Source of the DNA: Edaphobacter acidisoli
Lineage (GTDB): Bacteria > Acidobacteriota > Terriglobia > Terriglobales > Acidobacteriaceae
Length of the DNA stretch: 64,000 nucleotides
Reading direction: 5' to 3'
NCBI RefSeq assembly: GCF_014642855.1
Contig: NZ_BMJB01000001.1
Location: forward strand, 2,728,001-2,792,000
Under the pieces are notes generated by a model. That model was given only the letters and a program-made list of their open reading frames with translations. It was not told the DNA's origin and made no database searches. The translations under genes and the position numbers were made by a program. Below, one piece after another: positions 41,331 to 50,523 of the stretch (positions are counted from its first letter, which is position 1; each line of letters starts with the position of its first letter).

Positions 41331-41426
41331 TGGCTATCGAATTCCACCGCAATGATATTGCAAATCGCAGAGAGAATGTTCGGCGCGGGTTGCCGGCAAC
41401 TCGGAAATCACCGATCCTTCGTCTCG

Positions 41427-41448
41427 GCATCTGCATAATCGCAGATGC
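41427..41448 (-). terminator. Hairpin downstream of ruvB
   Basis: GCATCTGC (41427-41434) pairs with GCAGATGC (41441-41448) around ATAATC. It lies 54 bp past the ruvB stop on the minus strand. There is no clear T-run. Confidence 0.45.
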
Positions 41449-41501
41449 ACTCACTGACCGGGTTAGTACCGATATGTCGGCTTGTCGGAAATCATGGCTC
41501 G

Positions 41502-42548
41502 CTAAAACAGCCCCAACTTCCGCGGCATCTCGATCCCCAGATGCTCATACGCCAGCCGCGTAGCCACACGCCCGCGCGGAGTGCGATCGAGAAACCCAAT
41601 CTGAATCAGGAACGGCTCATAGACCTCTTCCAGCGCGTCCTGTTCTTCCGCCAGCGCGGCAGCCAGCGTATTCAAACCGACAGGGCCGCCATCGTACTTT
41701 TCAATAATCGTGCGTAGCAGTCGCCGGTCCAGCTCATCGAACCCATGCGCATCCACCTCCAGCAGCGCCAGCGCGGCCTCCGCTGTCGGGCGGTCGATCA
41801 CGCCCTTAGCCCGCACCTGCGCATAGTCGCGCACCCGCCGCAGCAGCCGGTTAGCAATACGCGGAGTCCCACGCGACCGCATCGCAATCTCCGCCGCGCC
41901 ATCGCGGTCGATCGGCACACCCAGCACCTCAGCCGAGCGCTCCACAATAAACCGCAGCTCATCATCGGTATAAAACTCCAGCCGCAGCAGAATCCCAAAC
42001 CGCGACCGCAACGGTGACGAAAGCAGCCCAGGCCGCGTCGTCGCCGCCACAAACGTGAACGGACGAATCTCCATCACGTGCGTGCGCGCCGCCGGCCCCT
42101 GCCCTATGATGATGTCGAGCTTGTAATCCTCAAGCGCCGTGTACAGCTTCTCTTCAAGCACCGGCTGCAGCCGGTGAATCTCATCCAGAAACAGCACCTG
42201 CCGCTCGCGCAGATTCGTCAGAATCGCCGTCAGGTCACCCTGAATCTGCAACGCGGGCCCCGAAGTCTGCTGAAATCCCACCTCGAGTTCATTCGAAATG
42301 ATCGTCGCCAGCGTCGTCTTGCCCAGCCCCGGAGGCCCAAACAGCAGCACATGATCCAGCGCCTCGCCACGCGACTTCGCTGCCTCCAGCGCAATCGCCA
42401 ACTGCTCCTTGGCCTTCTCCTGCCCGATGAACTCAGCCAGCCGATGCGGCCTGAGCTTCAGCTCAAACGCCGCATCATCTTCAACCTGTCCAGCCGAGAC
42501 CAGCCGCTCCGCATCCGCGCTCTTCGCATTGTTCATATTTATGGTCAC
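41502..42548 (-). CDS. ruvB: Holliday junction branch-migration helicase RuvB
   Basis: 348 residues; AAA+ motor that drives RuvA-bound Holliday junctions. Seen: [19 protein letters not shown] near 32, Walker [10 protein letters not shown] near 70, Walker [10 protein letters not shown] near 118, sensor 1 [19 protein letters not shown] near 168 with the Arg finger, and sensor 2 [20 protein letters not shown] near 225. The C-terminal winged helix ends [14 protein letters not shown]. Start is GTG 42548 or ATG 42536. ruvA and ruvC are not adjacent. Confidence 0.96.
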   Translation of the reverse strand: MTINMNNAKSADAERLVSAGQVEDDAAFELKLRPHRLAEFIGQEKAKEQLAIALEAAKSRGEALDHVLLFGPPGLGKTTLATIISNELEVGFQQTSGPALQIQGDLTAILTNLRERQVLFLDEIHRLQPVLEEKLYTALEDYKLDIIIGQGPAARTHVMEIRPFTFVAATTRPGLLSSPLRSRFGILLRLEFYTDDELRFIVERSAEVLGVPIDRDGAAEIAMRSRGTPRIANRLLRRVRDYAQVRAKGVIDRPTAEAALALLEVDAHGFDELDRRLLRTIIEKYDGGPVGLNTLAAALAEEQDALEEVYEPFLIQIGFLDRTPRGRVATRLAYEHLGIEMPRKLGLF

Positions 42549-42591
42549 TCAGGCGATAGTAAGGCGAACATCGCCGCGAAGCAAACCCAAT

Positions 42592-43956
42592 CTACCTACG
42601 CAACTCCAGCAGCAGGCAGCCATGCGGAGCAAGCGTAGCCGACACGCTCTCGATGCGCCCCATATCCTTGCCCGCCCACACATCACGTGCGCTGAAATTT
42701 CTACCCGTAAGCCCATAGGAGGCAATCGACTTCTTCACTGTCACCGGAGCATCTCCCACGTTGAACAACGCAAGCGCATGCGACCCATCAGCTAGATCCG
42801 AAGTCCACGCGATCACATCGCCGTCGCGCCCAACCATGCGGCTTCCAGTCGAAGCCTGGTCCACGCGAATCACGTCGCGGTTCGTCAGCAGCTTCAGCGT
42901 AGCGTCATCCAGCTCCGTCAGGTTCGCCCCCAGAATCAGGGGCGACCGCGCCATCGACCACAGCGTCACCAGCGTGCGCTGCTCCTCGGGATTCAGCCGC
43001 GTGGCCCTCACCTCTCCGTAGCCCGGTACAGGCCCCAGATGCCCCAGCGGCAGCATGTCCGCATCCGGCCAATTGCCCGGTTTGGCATACTTCGCCCAAG
43101 CAGCCGTCTTCTCAAACTGTCCAAGCATGCTCTGCGGAAAGTCCTTTCCTGAAGGACTGGCCCAGTAGTCCCAGAAGTCATCCGAGATGCGCCACATCTG
43201 CGCCATCGCGCCCACCGCAGCCGCGTTCTCCAGCGCAGTCGGCCCTGGCGACAAGCTCAGCACAATTGGCCGCCCCGTCTTCTCAATCGCGCGATGAATC
43301 ATCCTGATCTCATCGGCCTTGTACGGATGCGAAGAAATGCAATCCACCTTCAGAAAGTCCACGCCCCAGCCCGCGTACTGCCGCATCAGCGAGTCGTACC
43401 ACGCCTGCCCAGCCGCATTGTCGCGCACGCCCCAGTTCGTCGGGTCCCACGGACACGCATCGCTCTGGTCCGCCGCATCGACAGCCTTGAACGCGCTGCC
43501 TTCAATCGGAAGGTTCTGCGCAACCGACTGACGCGGAATGCCGCGCACAATATGGATCCCAAACTTCAGCCCAAGCGAATGCACGTAGTCACTCAGCGTC
43601 TTGAAGCCCTCATCCTTCGCCGACGAAGGAAACCGCCCAGGCGCAGGAATATAGCGGCCGTACCGATCGACATCCAGACGCAGCTGCTCAGGATGCGGAC
43701 GATCCTGCGGGTTCTCCATGAACCATCCTTCGTCAACCACTGCGTAATTCCAGCCAAACGGCTTCAGCTTTTGGTCGAGCACCTCGACATTCGCACGAAA
43801 CTGCGGCTCTGTAATCGTCAGCCCATACGAGTCCCAACTGTTCCATCCCATCGGAGGAGTCGGCGCAAGCACCTTCTTTTGTGCAGCAGCGATGGCGGCG
43901 AGAGACAAAAGCATGGCGGCAACCAGAAAACGTTTTATCGGCATGCCGATAACCAT
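42592..43956 (-). CDS. GH27 alpha-galactosidase, exported
   Basis: About 454 residues if started at ATG 43956 (other candidates: TTG 43989, ATG 43944). A signal peptide (FLVAAMLLSLAAIAAA) is followed by the GH27 (clan GH-D) barrel: PPMGWNSWDSYGLTI, YAVVDEGWF near 75, LGLKFGIHIVRG near 130, GVDFLKVDCI near 205 with the nucleophile Asp, and MWRISDDFWDYW near 257 with the acid/base Asp. The C-terminal beta domain ends SATLAPHGCLLLELR. It removes terminal alpha-galactose from plant or microbial polysaccharides in the periplasm or outside. Divergent from the ABC exporter operon. Confidence 0.92.
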   Translation of the reverse strand: MVIGMPIKRFLVAAMLLSLAAIAAAQKKVLAPTPPMGWNSWDSYGLTITEPQFRANVEVLDQKLKPFGWNYAVVDEGWFMENPQDRPHPEQLRLDVDRYGRYIPAPGRFPSSAKDEGFKTLSDYVHSLGLKFGIHIVRGIPRQSVAQNLPIEGSAFKAVDAADQSDACPWDPTNWGVRDNAAGQAWYDSLMRQYAGWGVDFLKVDCISSHPYKADEIRMIHRAIEKTGRPIVLSLSPGPTALENAAAVGAMAQMWRISDDFWDYWASPSGKDFPQSMLGQFEKTAAWAKYAKPGNWPDADMLPLGHLGPVPGYGEVRATRLNPEEQRTLVTLWSMARSPLILGANLTELDDATLKLLTNRDVIRVDQASTGSRMVGRDGDVIAWTSDLADGSHALALFNVGDAPVTVKKSIASYGLTGRNFSARDVWAGKDMGRIESVSATLAPHGCLLLELRR

Positions 43957-44011
43957 ACCAAATCCACGAATATTTCCGAATCCTTTCAAGAAACAACCTC
44001 ATCAATAGAAG

Positions 44012-44045
44012 TTGCCATATTCAATAACTGAACTATACGGTTTAG
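44012..44045 (+). promoter_or_regulatory. Promoter and TetR-type operator of the ABC exporter operon
   Basis: TTGCCA (44012-44017) and TATACG (44034-44039) are 16 bp apart and may be -35 and -10. CTGAAC-TATACG-GTTTAG (44028-44045) is an inverted repeat with one mismatch that covers the -10. The TetR gene at the end of the operon is the likely binder. GGAGGA precedes the first ATG. Confidence 0.5.
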
Positions 44046-44070
44046 TATTTATATTCAACCCGGAGGACGA

Positions 44071-44856
44071 ATGATCCACGTCAGCGACCTCACCAAAAAG
44101 TTCGGCGACTTCACCGCCGTCGACAGCATCTCCTTCGACGTGGCCGAGGGCGAAATCTTCGCCTTCCTCGGCCCAAACGGCGCAGGCAAAACCACCACCA
44201 TCAAAATGCTCACCACGCTGCTCCGTCCCACCAGCGGCAAGCTCGAAGTAAACGGCATCGACCCGACTTTGAAACAGAACGAAGCACGCAAACTCTTCGG
44301 CGTCGTCTTCCAGGACCCCAGCCTCGACGGCGATCTCACCGCCGCCGAAAACATGGAGCTGCACGGTGTCTTCTATCACGTGCCCAAGAAGCTACGGCTC
44401 GAGCGCACCGAGATGCTCCTTCGCCAGTTCGAACTCTGGGACCGCCGCAAAGACCGCGTCAAAACCTTCTCCGGAGGCATGAAGCGCCGCCTTGAAATCG
44501 CCCGCGGCCTGCTGCACACACCAAAGATCATCTTCCTCGACGAACCCACCCTCGGCCTCGACCCGCAGACGCGCAACCAGCTCTGGACGCACGTCAAGCA
44601 TCTCAACCAGACCGAGCGCACCACCGTCTTCCTCACCACTCACTACATGGACGAGGCCGACCGCGTCGCGCACCGCATCGCCGTCATCGACCACGGCCAC
44701 ATCGTCGCACTCGGCACGCCGCAGCAGCTCAAAGAACAGACCAGTACCGATTCTCTCGAAGCCGCATTCCTCGCGCTCACCGGCACCACCATCCGCGACG
44801 AAACCGTAGGCTCCGCCGAACAAATGCGCCAAATGGCAAAACTCTGGAGGAGATAA
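44071..44856 (+). CDS. ABC transporter ATP-binding protein (DrrA/NodI-like)
   Basis: 261 residues. Walker A GPNGAGKT at 34-41, Q-loop VVFQDPSLDGDLT near 78, signature FSGGMKRR at 133-140, Walker B IIFLDEPTLGLDPQTR near 153 and H-loop TTHYMDEADRVAHR near 188. The tail after residue 220 is typical of the daunorubicin-resistance type. It energises the permease encoded 3 nt downstream. Drug, antibiotic or polyketide export is the common role of such pairs; the substrate is not known. Confidence 0.93.
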   Translation: MIHVSDLTKKFGDFTAVDSISFDVAEGEIFAFLGPNGAGKTTTIKMLTTLLRPTSGKLEVNGIDPTLKQNEARKLFGVVFQDPSLDGDLTAAENMELHGVFYHVPKKLRLERTEMLLRQFELWDRRKDRVKTFSGGMKRRLEIARGLLHTPKIIFLDEPTLGLDPQTRNQLWTHVKHLNQTERTTVFLTTHYMDEADRVAHRIAVIDHGHIVALGTPQQLKEQTSTDSLEAAFLALTGTTIRDETVGSAEQMRQMAKLWRR

Positions 44857-44859
44857 ATC

Positions 44860-45606
44860 ATGAGCGTCATCTACATCATGTGGCTGCGCGAACTCCGCCG
44901 CTACACCCGTTCCCGGGCACAGATCGTCGCCTCGCTGGGCCAACCGCTGCTCTATCTGCTCGCGCTCGGCTTTGGCCTCGGGCCCATCTTTGAAAAAGCA
45001 GGCCAGGGCAGCTATCTGCAATTCGTCGCGCCCGGCGTCATCGCCATGTCCGTGCTCTTCACCTCAGTCTTCTCCGGCATCGGCCTGCTCTGGGACCGCC
45101 AGTTCGGCTTCCTCAAAGAGACCCTCGTCGCCCCCGTACCGCGCATCCAGGTCATGTTCGGCCGCACGCTCGGTGGCGCAACCGTCGCGGTTATCCAAGG
45201 CATCCTCATCGCCGTCATCTGCTTTATCGCAGGTTTGCGCGTGCATCACATCAGCCACATCCCACTGGCCTTTTTCTTCATGGGCCTGATCGCCTTCGTC
45301 TTCGCTGCACTCGGCATGGCCATCGGCTCTGTGCTCGAAGACATGCAGGGCTTCCAGCTCGTCATGAACTTCCTCGTCATGCCGATCTTCTTTCTCTCAG
45401 GAGCGCTGTTTCCCTTGTTCGGCCTCGGCACTGTCCTCAAGTGGATTACGCGCTTCGATCCGCTGACCTATGGCGTCGACGCGCTGCGTGGCGTGCTTAC
45501 ATCGATGGGCTACTTCAGCCTCACGGTTGACACGCTCGTGCTCTGCGGGCTCTCCGTACTCTTCATTACCATTGGCGCGCGTCTCTTTTCCAGAATTCAG
45601 ATCTGA
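44860..45606 (+). CDS. ABC-2 type permease
   Basis: 248 residues with six hydrophobic segments and the ABC-2 signature region (GATVAVIQGILIAVICFIAG near 105, then the long NFLVMPIFFLSGALFPLFGLGTVLKWITRFDPLTYGVDALRG near 165-205). Start ATG 44860 has GGAGGAG upstream. It forms the membrane half of the exporter with the preceding ATPase and is followed after one nucleotide by the TetR gene. Confidence 0.92.
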   Translation: MSVIYIMWLRELRRYTRSRAQIVASLGQPLLYLLALGFGLGPIFEKAGQGSYLQFVAPGVIAMSVLFTSVFSGIGLLWDRQFGFLKETLVAPVPRIQVMFGRTLGGATVAVIQGILIAVICFIAGLRVHHISHIPLAFFFMGLIAFVFAALGMAIGSVLEDMQGFQLVMNFLVMPIFFLSGALFPLFGLGTVLKWITRFDPLTYGVDALRGVLTSMGYFSLTVDTLVLCGLSVLFITIGARLFSRIQI

Positions 45607-45607
45607 G

Positions 45608-46219
45608 ATGGCACGCCCGAAGAGCACGCACGCACACGCTGAAGTCATAAAAGCCGCGCTCATCCTCATGGCGGAGCGCGGCATCGACGCCACCAGCATG
45701 GACGCCATCGCCGAACGCGCAGGCGTCAGCAAGGCCACCATCTACAACCACTGGCAAGATAAGGAAGCGCTCATCCTCGACGCCATGGCCCACCTGCTCG
45801 GCCACCACGAGCGCCCAGCCTTCAACACCGGCGACACCCGCGCCGACATGATCGCTGTCCTCTCGCACCAGCCGCCGCGCACGCACGCCGCTTTGCATGA
45901 GCGCATCATGCCACACCTCGTCGCTTACTCAGCGTTGCATCAAAAATTCGGCGAAGCCTGGCGTCATCAGGCCATGGAGCCGCCGCGCTGCGAACTCACC
46001 CGGCTGATCGAGCAGGGCATTCGCCACGGCGAACTCATCCCACAGCAGGACATAAGTTTTTCGCTCGCCATGCTGCTCGGGCCCGTGATGTACCGCCGTA
46101 TCTTTCAGCGCACAGACACCGATCTCGCCGCCAATCTACCCGAGCGCGTTGTCGATGCCTACTGGCGAGCCTTCGGCACGCACTCCAATCCACCCGAACG
46201 AAAATCGCGAAAGAAATAG
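45608..46219 (+). CDS. TetR-family transcriptional regulator
   Basis: 203 residues from ATG 45608, one base after the permease stop; the in-frame extension into the permease gene is not used. The TetR helix-turn-helix is at the N terminus: VIKAALILMAERGIDATSMDAIAERAGVSKATIYNHWQDKEALILDAM. The ligand domain is the AcrR-like C-terminal type (TetR_C_33-like: DAYWRAFG at the end). As third gene of the operon it probably represses all three through the palindrome at 44028-44045. The ligand is likely the exported compound. Confidence 0.9.
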   Translation: MARPKSTHAHAEVIKAALILMAERGIDATSMDAIAERAGVSKATIYNHWQDKEALILDAMAHLLGHHERPAFNTGDTRADMIAVLSHQPPRTHAALHERIMPHLVAYSALHQKFGEAWRHQAMEPPRCELTRLIEQGIRHGELIPQQDISFSLAMLLGPVMYRRIFQRTDTDLAANLPERVVDAYWRAFGTHSNPPERKSRKK

Positions 46220-46230
46220 CAGTCAGAACG

Positions 46231-47037
46231 TCACTGCATCGGCTGTACATTCTTCTTCACCGCCAGCGGCATCATCCCAGTCGAGATGCTGCGCACAGGC
46301 CGCCCGCTTGTCCCGTTGCCCAGCTTCTGCGGTGCGAGAGGCTGCACGGCCAGTGGCAGTTGCATCGTCACAATCAGCGCACACGCCGGTCCGTTTCCGC
46401 TGCACACGTAACTATGCGTCGTTCCAGCGTCGAAGTAGATCGCATCGCCTGCTTCAATGCGATGCGTCGCCTCGCCATGACGTACCTCCAACTCGCCCGA
46501 AAGAAGATACAGAAACTCGCATCCGCCATGCTGATGCGGCTTTGGTGCGCGTCCCGTCTTCACCGGTAGAAACTCGGCAAAGTAAGGATCAAGCTGACGG
46601 TCTGGCACCAGGTACCCTAGGCTCTCAAAGAAATACGAAGGATCATCCACACCCGTCTGCGGCAGCCGCATCCGCTCATCACGCCTGTGAACGCGGAACA
46701 ACGTCTGTGGCTCCGGTTCAAAAAAGTAGCTCAGGTCCTTCGAGAAGACCATCGAAATGCGTGCAAGGTTCCTCAACGTAGGCACCACTCGGCCTGTCTC
46801 TAGCTGCGACAAAAAGCTCGCCGAAAGCCCCGTATGGCGACCCAACTCTACCAGTCCCATCGATTTCTTCAGACGCAACTGTTTGATACGCTCGCCAATC
46901 TTCTTCTCTGCAATAAACGTCTCAGCCGCTTCGCCATCCACGCCTGGGCTTCTTTCACTCGTCGACGGGCCGCGCATTAGCTGTGGTGTGCGAGACATGG
47001 GCAAATCCGATATAGAAGAAGGATCATTTTTATTCAT
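46231..47037 (-). CDS. XRE-family regulator with cupin sensor domain
   Basis: 268 residues from ATG 47037. A helix-turn-helix of Cro/C1 type at about 47-100 (IGERIKQLRLKKSMGLVELGRHTGLSASFLSQLETGRVVPTLRNLARIS) is joined to a C-terminal cupin (PHQHGGCEFLYLLSGELEVRHG and IEAGDAIYFDAGTTHSYVCSG). Proteins of this build (PuuR-like) bind a small effector in the cupin. The start has GGTGA 9 nt upstream. It faces away from the lipoprotein gene at 47193, and the two share a 155-bp upstream region. Targets unknown. Confidence 0.88.
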   Translation of the reverse strand: MNKNDPSSISDLPMSRTPQLMRGPSTSERSPGVDGEAAETFIAEKKIGERIKQLRLKKSMGLVELGRHTGLSASFLSQLETGRVVPTLRNLARISMVFSKDLSYFFEPEPQTLFRVHRRDERMRLPQTGVDDPSYFFESLGYLVPDRQLDPYFAEFLPVKTGRAPKPHQHGGCEFLYLLSGELEVRHGEATHRIEAGDAIYFDAGTTHSYVCSGNGPACALIVTMQLPLAVQPLAPQKLGNGTSGRPVRSISTGMMPLAVKKNVQPMQ

Positions 47038-47192
47038 CTGCGTTTCACCGGGGAATAGAATTTTTCCAACAACCACGCAGAAAAAAGATGCTGCAATTTC
47101 AGTGGGTAAGATATCTGTGTTTCTCTAGCAACGTTGGATGCAACCTGAGCGCAGAACGTAGTCTGGCATCCGAAAATGCTAGCCTGTCAACA

Positions 47193-48344
47193 ATGAAGCA
47201 CGCATTCACTCGAGGCCGCTGGCCTGCCGCACTGGCCACGCTGGGAATAACAATCGCCATCGGCTGCGCCAGCCCCGGTCCTCCCATGCCACCATCGCTT
47301 CACCTGCCCAAAGTAGTGAATGATCTTTCAGCCAGGCGCATCGGAGACGCTGTTGAGCTGCATTGGACAACTCCCCTGCACACCACCGATGGCCTTGATA
47401 TCAAAGGCGCTGTCACCGCAGAGATCTGCCGCGCCTCGTTGAGCGCATCCGCACAACCCAGCAAGCACTCCGATTGCACCCCGATTAAACGAACACTCGT
47501 TCATCCCGGAGCCACCAGTGCAGTAGACGCGCTTCCTGCTGCACTTGCAACCGGCCAGCCCGCGCTACTGCTCTACCGTGTCCGTCTCTTCAACTCCAAC
47601 GACCGCACCGCAGGCCCATCAGCACCCGCATTTACCGCCGCCGGAGCAGCACCCTCACCAGTCGAGCAACTCCATGCTTCCTCATCACGATCGGGCATCG
47701 TGCTCGAATGGAAGCCCGGCACCGCACCCGTCCCCATCGAACTTGATCGCACCCAACTCAACCCGCCGCAGAAAAAATCAAAGCCCTCACCAGCCGCACC
47801 TAAGTCAAAGCCAACACACTCATTCAATCTCGTTGCAAACCAGGCTGTCGAAGTCCGTCTTCAAGCAGCCAATCAACCCTCCGACCGAGGCGGCACACTC
47901 GACCGCAGCGCACAAAAGGGAGAGACCTACCGCTACACCGCACAGCGCGTAAACAAAGTCATCCTCGGCGGCCACTCACTCGAAATCCGCAGCGCCATCT
48001 CCGCGCCCATCACCATCACGCTGCTCGACATCTTCCCGCCCGCCACGCCAACCGGCCTCGCCGCCATCCCCGGCAATCGCTCCATCGATCTCTCATGGGA
48101 GCCCGTCTCCGACACCGACCTCGCAGGCTACATCGTCTACCGCCAGCAGACAGCAGCAGACGGCTCCGCGTCCGGCCCATTCACACGCATCACCCAAACG
48201 CCCATCGTCGGCCCAGCCTTCAGCGACCAGACCGCCACCCCCGGCCGCAGCTATATCTATCGCGTTACCGCCATCGACACCACGGGCAACGAAAGCTCAC
48301 CCAGCGCCACCGCCCAGGAAACCCTGCCGGAGCAGCAGCAGTGA
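47193..48344 (+). CDS. Lipoprotein with fibronectin type III-like domains
   Basis: 383 residues from ATG 47193. Lipobox IAIGC near residue 22, then a Pro-rich stretch. Domain-like beta segments follow: VNDLSARRIGDAVELHWTTP near 40, SPVEQLHASSSRSGIVLEWKPG near 155, and the clearest, PPATPTGLAAIPGNRSIDLSWEPVSDTDLAGYIVYRQ near 285 with the FnIII pattern ending YIYRVTAIDTTGNESSPS. A Lys/Pro/Ser linker separates the second and third. It probably acts as a surface or periplasmic adhesion protein. It is 51 bp upstream of the FAH-family gene on the same strand. Confidence 0.75.
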   Translation: MKHAFTRGRWPAALATLGITIAIGCASPGPPMPPSLHLPKVVNDLSARRIGDAVELHWTTPLHTTDGLDIKGAVTAEICRASLSASAQPSKHSDCTPIKRTLVHPGATSAVDALPAALATGQPALLLYRVRLFNSNDRTAGPSAPAFTAAGAAPSPVEQLHASSSRSGIVLEWKPGTAPVPIELDRTQLNPPQKKSKPSPAAPKSKPTHSFNLVANQAVEVRLQAANQPSDRGGTLDRSAQKGETYRYTAQRVNKVILGGHSLEIRSAISAPITITLLDIFPPATPTGLAAIPGNRSIDLSWEPVSDTDLAGYIVYRQQTAADGSASGPFTRITQTPIVGPAFSDQTATPGRSYIYRVTAIDTTGNESSPSATAQETLPEQQQ

Positions 48345-48395
48345 CCACCAAAGTAAAGCCTCGAGCCAGTAGCCATCATCACAGGAGCCATCACC

Positions 48396-49223
48396 ATGCG
48401 CTACGCAAAATTCCTCTCGCTTGAAAACGGAGCACTCGTCCCCCGCTACGCCTTCGTCGAGCAGCGCGACAACGCGCTCTGGGCCACCGAGCTGATGGCC
48501 CCACCAGAAGAAGACCTCGCCGCCCGCAACGCGCCACCCACAGACTTCGATCCAAAACCGCTCGCCGACCTGCACCTGCTCGCGCCCGTGCATCCCTCAA
48601 AGATCATCTGCGTCGGCCGCAACTACCGCGACCACGCCGCCGAGCTCGGCAACGAAGTCCCCAAAGAGCCGCTGCTCTTCCTTAAACCGCCCTCGTCGCT
48701 CCTCGCACCAAGAGGCGTCGTGCGCATGCCCCTCATCTCCAGCCGCGTCGACTACGAAGGCGAGCTGGCCATCGTCATCGGCCGCCGCTGCCATAACCTC
48801 GGCCCCACCGAAGACGCGCGCCCCTACATTCGCGGCTACACCATCGTCAACGACGTCACCGCCCGCGACATCCAGAAGTCCGACGGCCAATGGACGCGCG
48901 GCAAAGGCTTCGACACCTTCTGCCCCACCGGCCCCATCGTCTCCAGCGACATCGACCCCTGCGGCTCAGAAACCACGCCCGCAACCCCCGTCACCGTCAC
49001 CACCCGGCTCAACGGCACGGTCAAGCAGCAAGGCTCAACCCGCGACCTCATCTTCCCCATCGCACACCTGCTCCGCTACATCACGGCAACCATGACGCTC
49101 GAACCCGGCGACCTCATCCCCACCGGCACGCCCGCCGGAGTAGGCCCAGTCCAGCCCCTCGACACAGTTCAAATCGAAATCGACGGCCTCGGCACACTCG
49201 AAAACACCTTCGCCGCCGACTAA
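48396..49223 (+). CDS. Fumarylacetoacetate hydrolase family protein
   Basis: 275 residues with the FAH fold: an N-terminal part ([19 protein letters not shown]) and the catalytic half from [34 protein letters not shown] near 68. Metal ligands are the Glu pair in [11 protein letters not shown] near 115 and the Asp in [13 protein letters not shown] near 152. The end [29 protein letters not shown] is typical. Members hydrolyse or decarboxylate 2,4-diketo or acylpyruvate compounds; the exact substrate is unknown. An AGGAG site precedes ATG 48396. Long repeat 49234 follows. Confidence 0.9.
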   Translation: MRYAKFLSLENGALVPRYAFVEQRDNALWATELMAPPEEDLAARNAPPTDFDPKPLADLHLLAPVHPSKIICVGRNYRDHAAELGNEVPKEPLLFLKPPSSLLAPRGVVRMPLISSRVDYEGELAIVIGRRCHNLGPTEDARPYIRGYTIVNDVTARDIQKSDGQWTRGKGFDTFCPTGPIVSSDIDPCGSETTPATPVTVTTRLNGTVKQQGSTRDLIFPIAHLLRYITATMTLEPGDLIPTGTPAGVGPVQPLDTVQIEIDGLGTLENTFAAD

Positions 49224-49233
49224 GTAGCGACAC

Positions 49234-49382
49234 AACACAGATTTACACCGACGACCCCGATCTCACATGAAGAAGACGACCACGGATGATCACGGAAAAA
49301 ACACGGATTGTTTTTTTCCGCGATCATCCTTGGGATCCGCAGTCTCATTTAAATCGTGTCATCGGTGAAAATCGGCGTTAAG
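49234..49382. repeat. Long palindromic intergenic repeat, copy 3
   Basis: ACACAGATTTACACCGA on the left is answered by TCATCGGTGAAAATCGGCGTTAA on the right, and the middle has GACCACGGATGATCACGGA opposite CGATCATCC. It lies between the FAH and transaldolase genes. The right end (ATCGGTG repeats then GTTAAG) matches copies 2 and 4. Confidence 0.7.
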
Positions 49383-49461
49383 CCGTCCGCTGCCCGCGCG
49401 AAATGCGTCTAAACAAGGCACCGCTTGATAAAATGGTGATGGACACCGAAGGAGAAAAAAC

Positions 49462-50457
49462 ATGGCATCTCTACTCGAACAGCTTCGTGGCATGACCACC
49501 GTCGTCTCCGACACCGGCGACATCAACTCGATCCAGCAGTATCGCCCACAGGACTCGACCACCAACCCCTCGCTCATCGCCGCGGCAGCCGAGAAGCCCG
49601 AGTACCAGTCCATCGTCGACGACTGCCTCAAGCAGGCCCGCAAGGAAGCCGGTTCCAACGCCACCGACAAAGACGTCGCGCACCTCGCCTTCAAGTCGCT
49701 CGCCGTGGCCTTCGGCATCAAGATTCTCCAGATCATCCCCGGCCGCGTCTCCACCGAAGTCGACGCCCGCCTCTCCTACGACGAGCAAGGCTCCATCCAG
49801 ATGGCCCGCGACATCATCGCGCAATACGAAAAGGCCGGCATCTCCCGCGAGCGCATCCTCATCAAGCTCGCCTCCACCTGGGAAGGCATTCGCGCCGCCG
49901 AAGTCCTCGAAAAAGAGGGCATCCACTGCAACATGACCCTGCTCTTCGGCATCCACCAGGCGGTCGCCGCAGCCGAAGCCAAAGTCACGCTCATCTCCCC
50001 ATTCGTCGGCCGCATTCTGGATTGGTACAAGAAAGACACCGGCAAGGACTTCACCGGCGCCGACGACCCAGGCGTCCAGTCCGTCACACGCATTTACAAC
50101 TACTACAAGCACTTTGGCTACAAGACCGTCGTCATGGGCGCGAGCTTCCGCAACACCGGCGAAATCATCGAGCTCGCTGGCTGCGACCTGCTCACCATCG
50201 CTCCTAAGCTGCTCGGCGAACTCGAAGCCGCCCAGGGCACGCTCGTTCGTAAGCTCGACGCAGACAAAGCCAAGGCCGAGAAGATCGAAAAGATCCCCAT
50301 GGACAAAGCCACCTTCGACAAGATGCACGCCGCCGACCGCATGGCGAACGACAAGTTGAAGGAAGGCATCGAGGGCTTCTCGAAGGCGCTCGAAGATCTC
50401 GAAGTCAGCCTCGAAAAGCGCGCTGCCGAGCTCAACGAGCCCGCCGTCGCCCGCTAA
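49462..50457 (+). CDS. tal: Transaldolase
   Basis: 331 residues, class I type of E. coli TalB size. Moves a dihydroxyacetone unit between sugar phosphates in the pentose phosphate pathway. Marks: [18 protein letters not shown] at the start, DSTTNPSLI near 32, the Schiff-base lysine in [18 protein letters not shown] near 135, CNMTLLFG near 156, [15 protein letters not shown] near 178 and [18 protein letters not shown] near 228. An AAGGAG site precedes ATG 49462. A strong terminator follows. Confidence 0.96.
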   Translation: MASLLEQLRGMTTVVSDTGDINSIQQYRPQDSTTNPSLIAAAAEKPEYQSIVDDCLKQARKEAGSNATDKDVAHLAFKSLAVAFGIKILQIIPGRVSTEVDARLSYDEQGSIQMARDIIAQYEKAGISRERILIKLASTWEGIRAAEVLEKEGIHCNMTLLFGIHQAVAAAEAKVTLISPFVGRILDWYKKDTGKDFTGADDPGVQSVTRIYNYYKHFGYKTVVMGASFRNTGEIIELAGCDLLTIAPKLLGELEAAQGTLVRKLDADKAKAEKIEKIPMDKATFDKMHAADRMANDKLKEGIEGFSKALEDLEVSLEKRAAELNEPAVAR

Positions 50458-50480
50458 ATCACCCTTCATCACCTAAGCAA

Positions 50481-50514
50481 AAAGGCCCGGACTCTATAAC
50501 GAGTCCGGGCCTTT
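50481..50514. terminator. Bidirectional terminator between tal and the Oar receptor
   Basis: AAAGGCCCGGACTC (50481-50494) pairs with GAGTCCGGGCCTTT (50501-50514) around TATAAC. A-tract and T-tract flanks serve both convergent genes. Confidence 0.85.
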
Positions 50515-50523
50515 CTCATTCGG

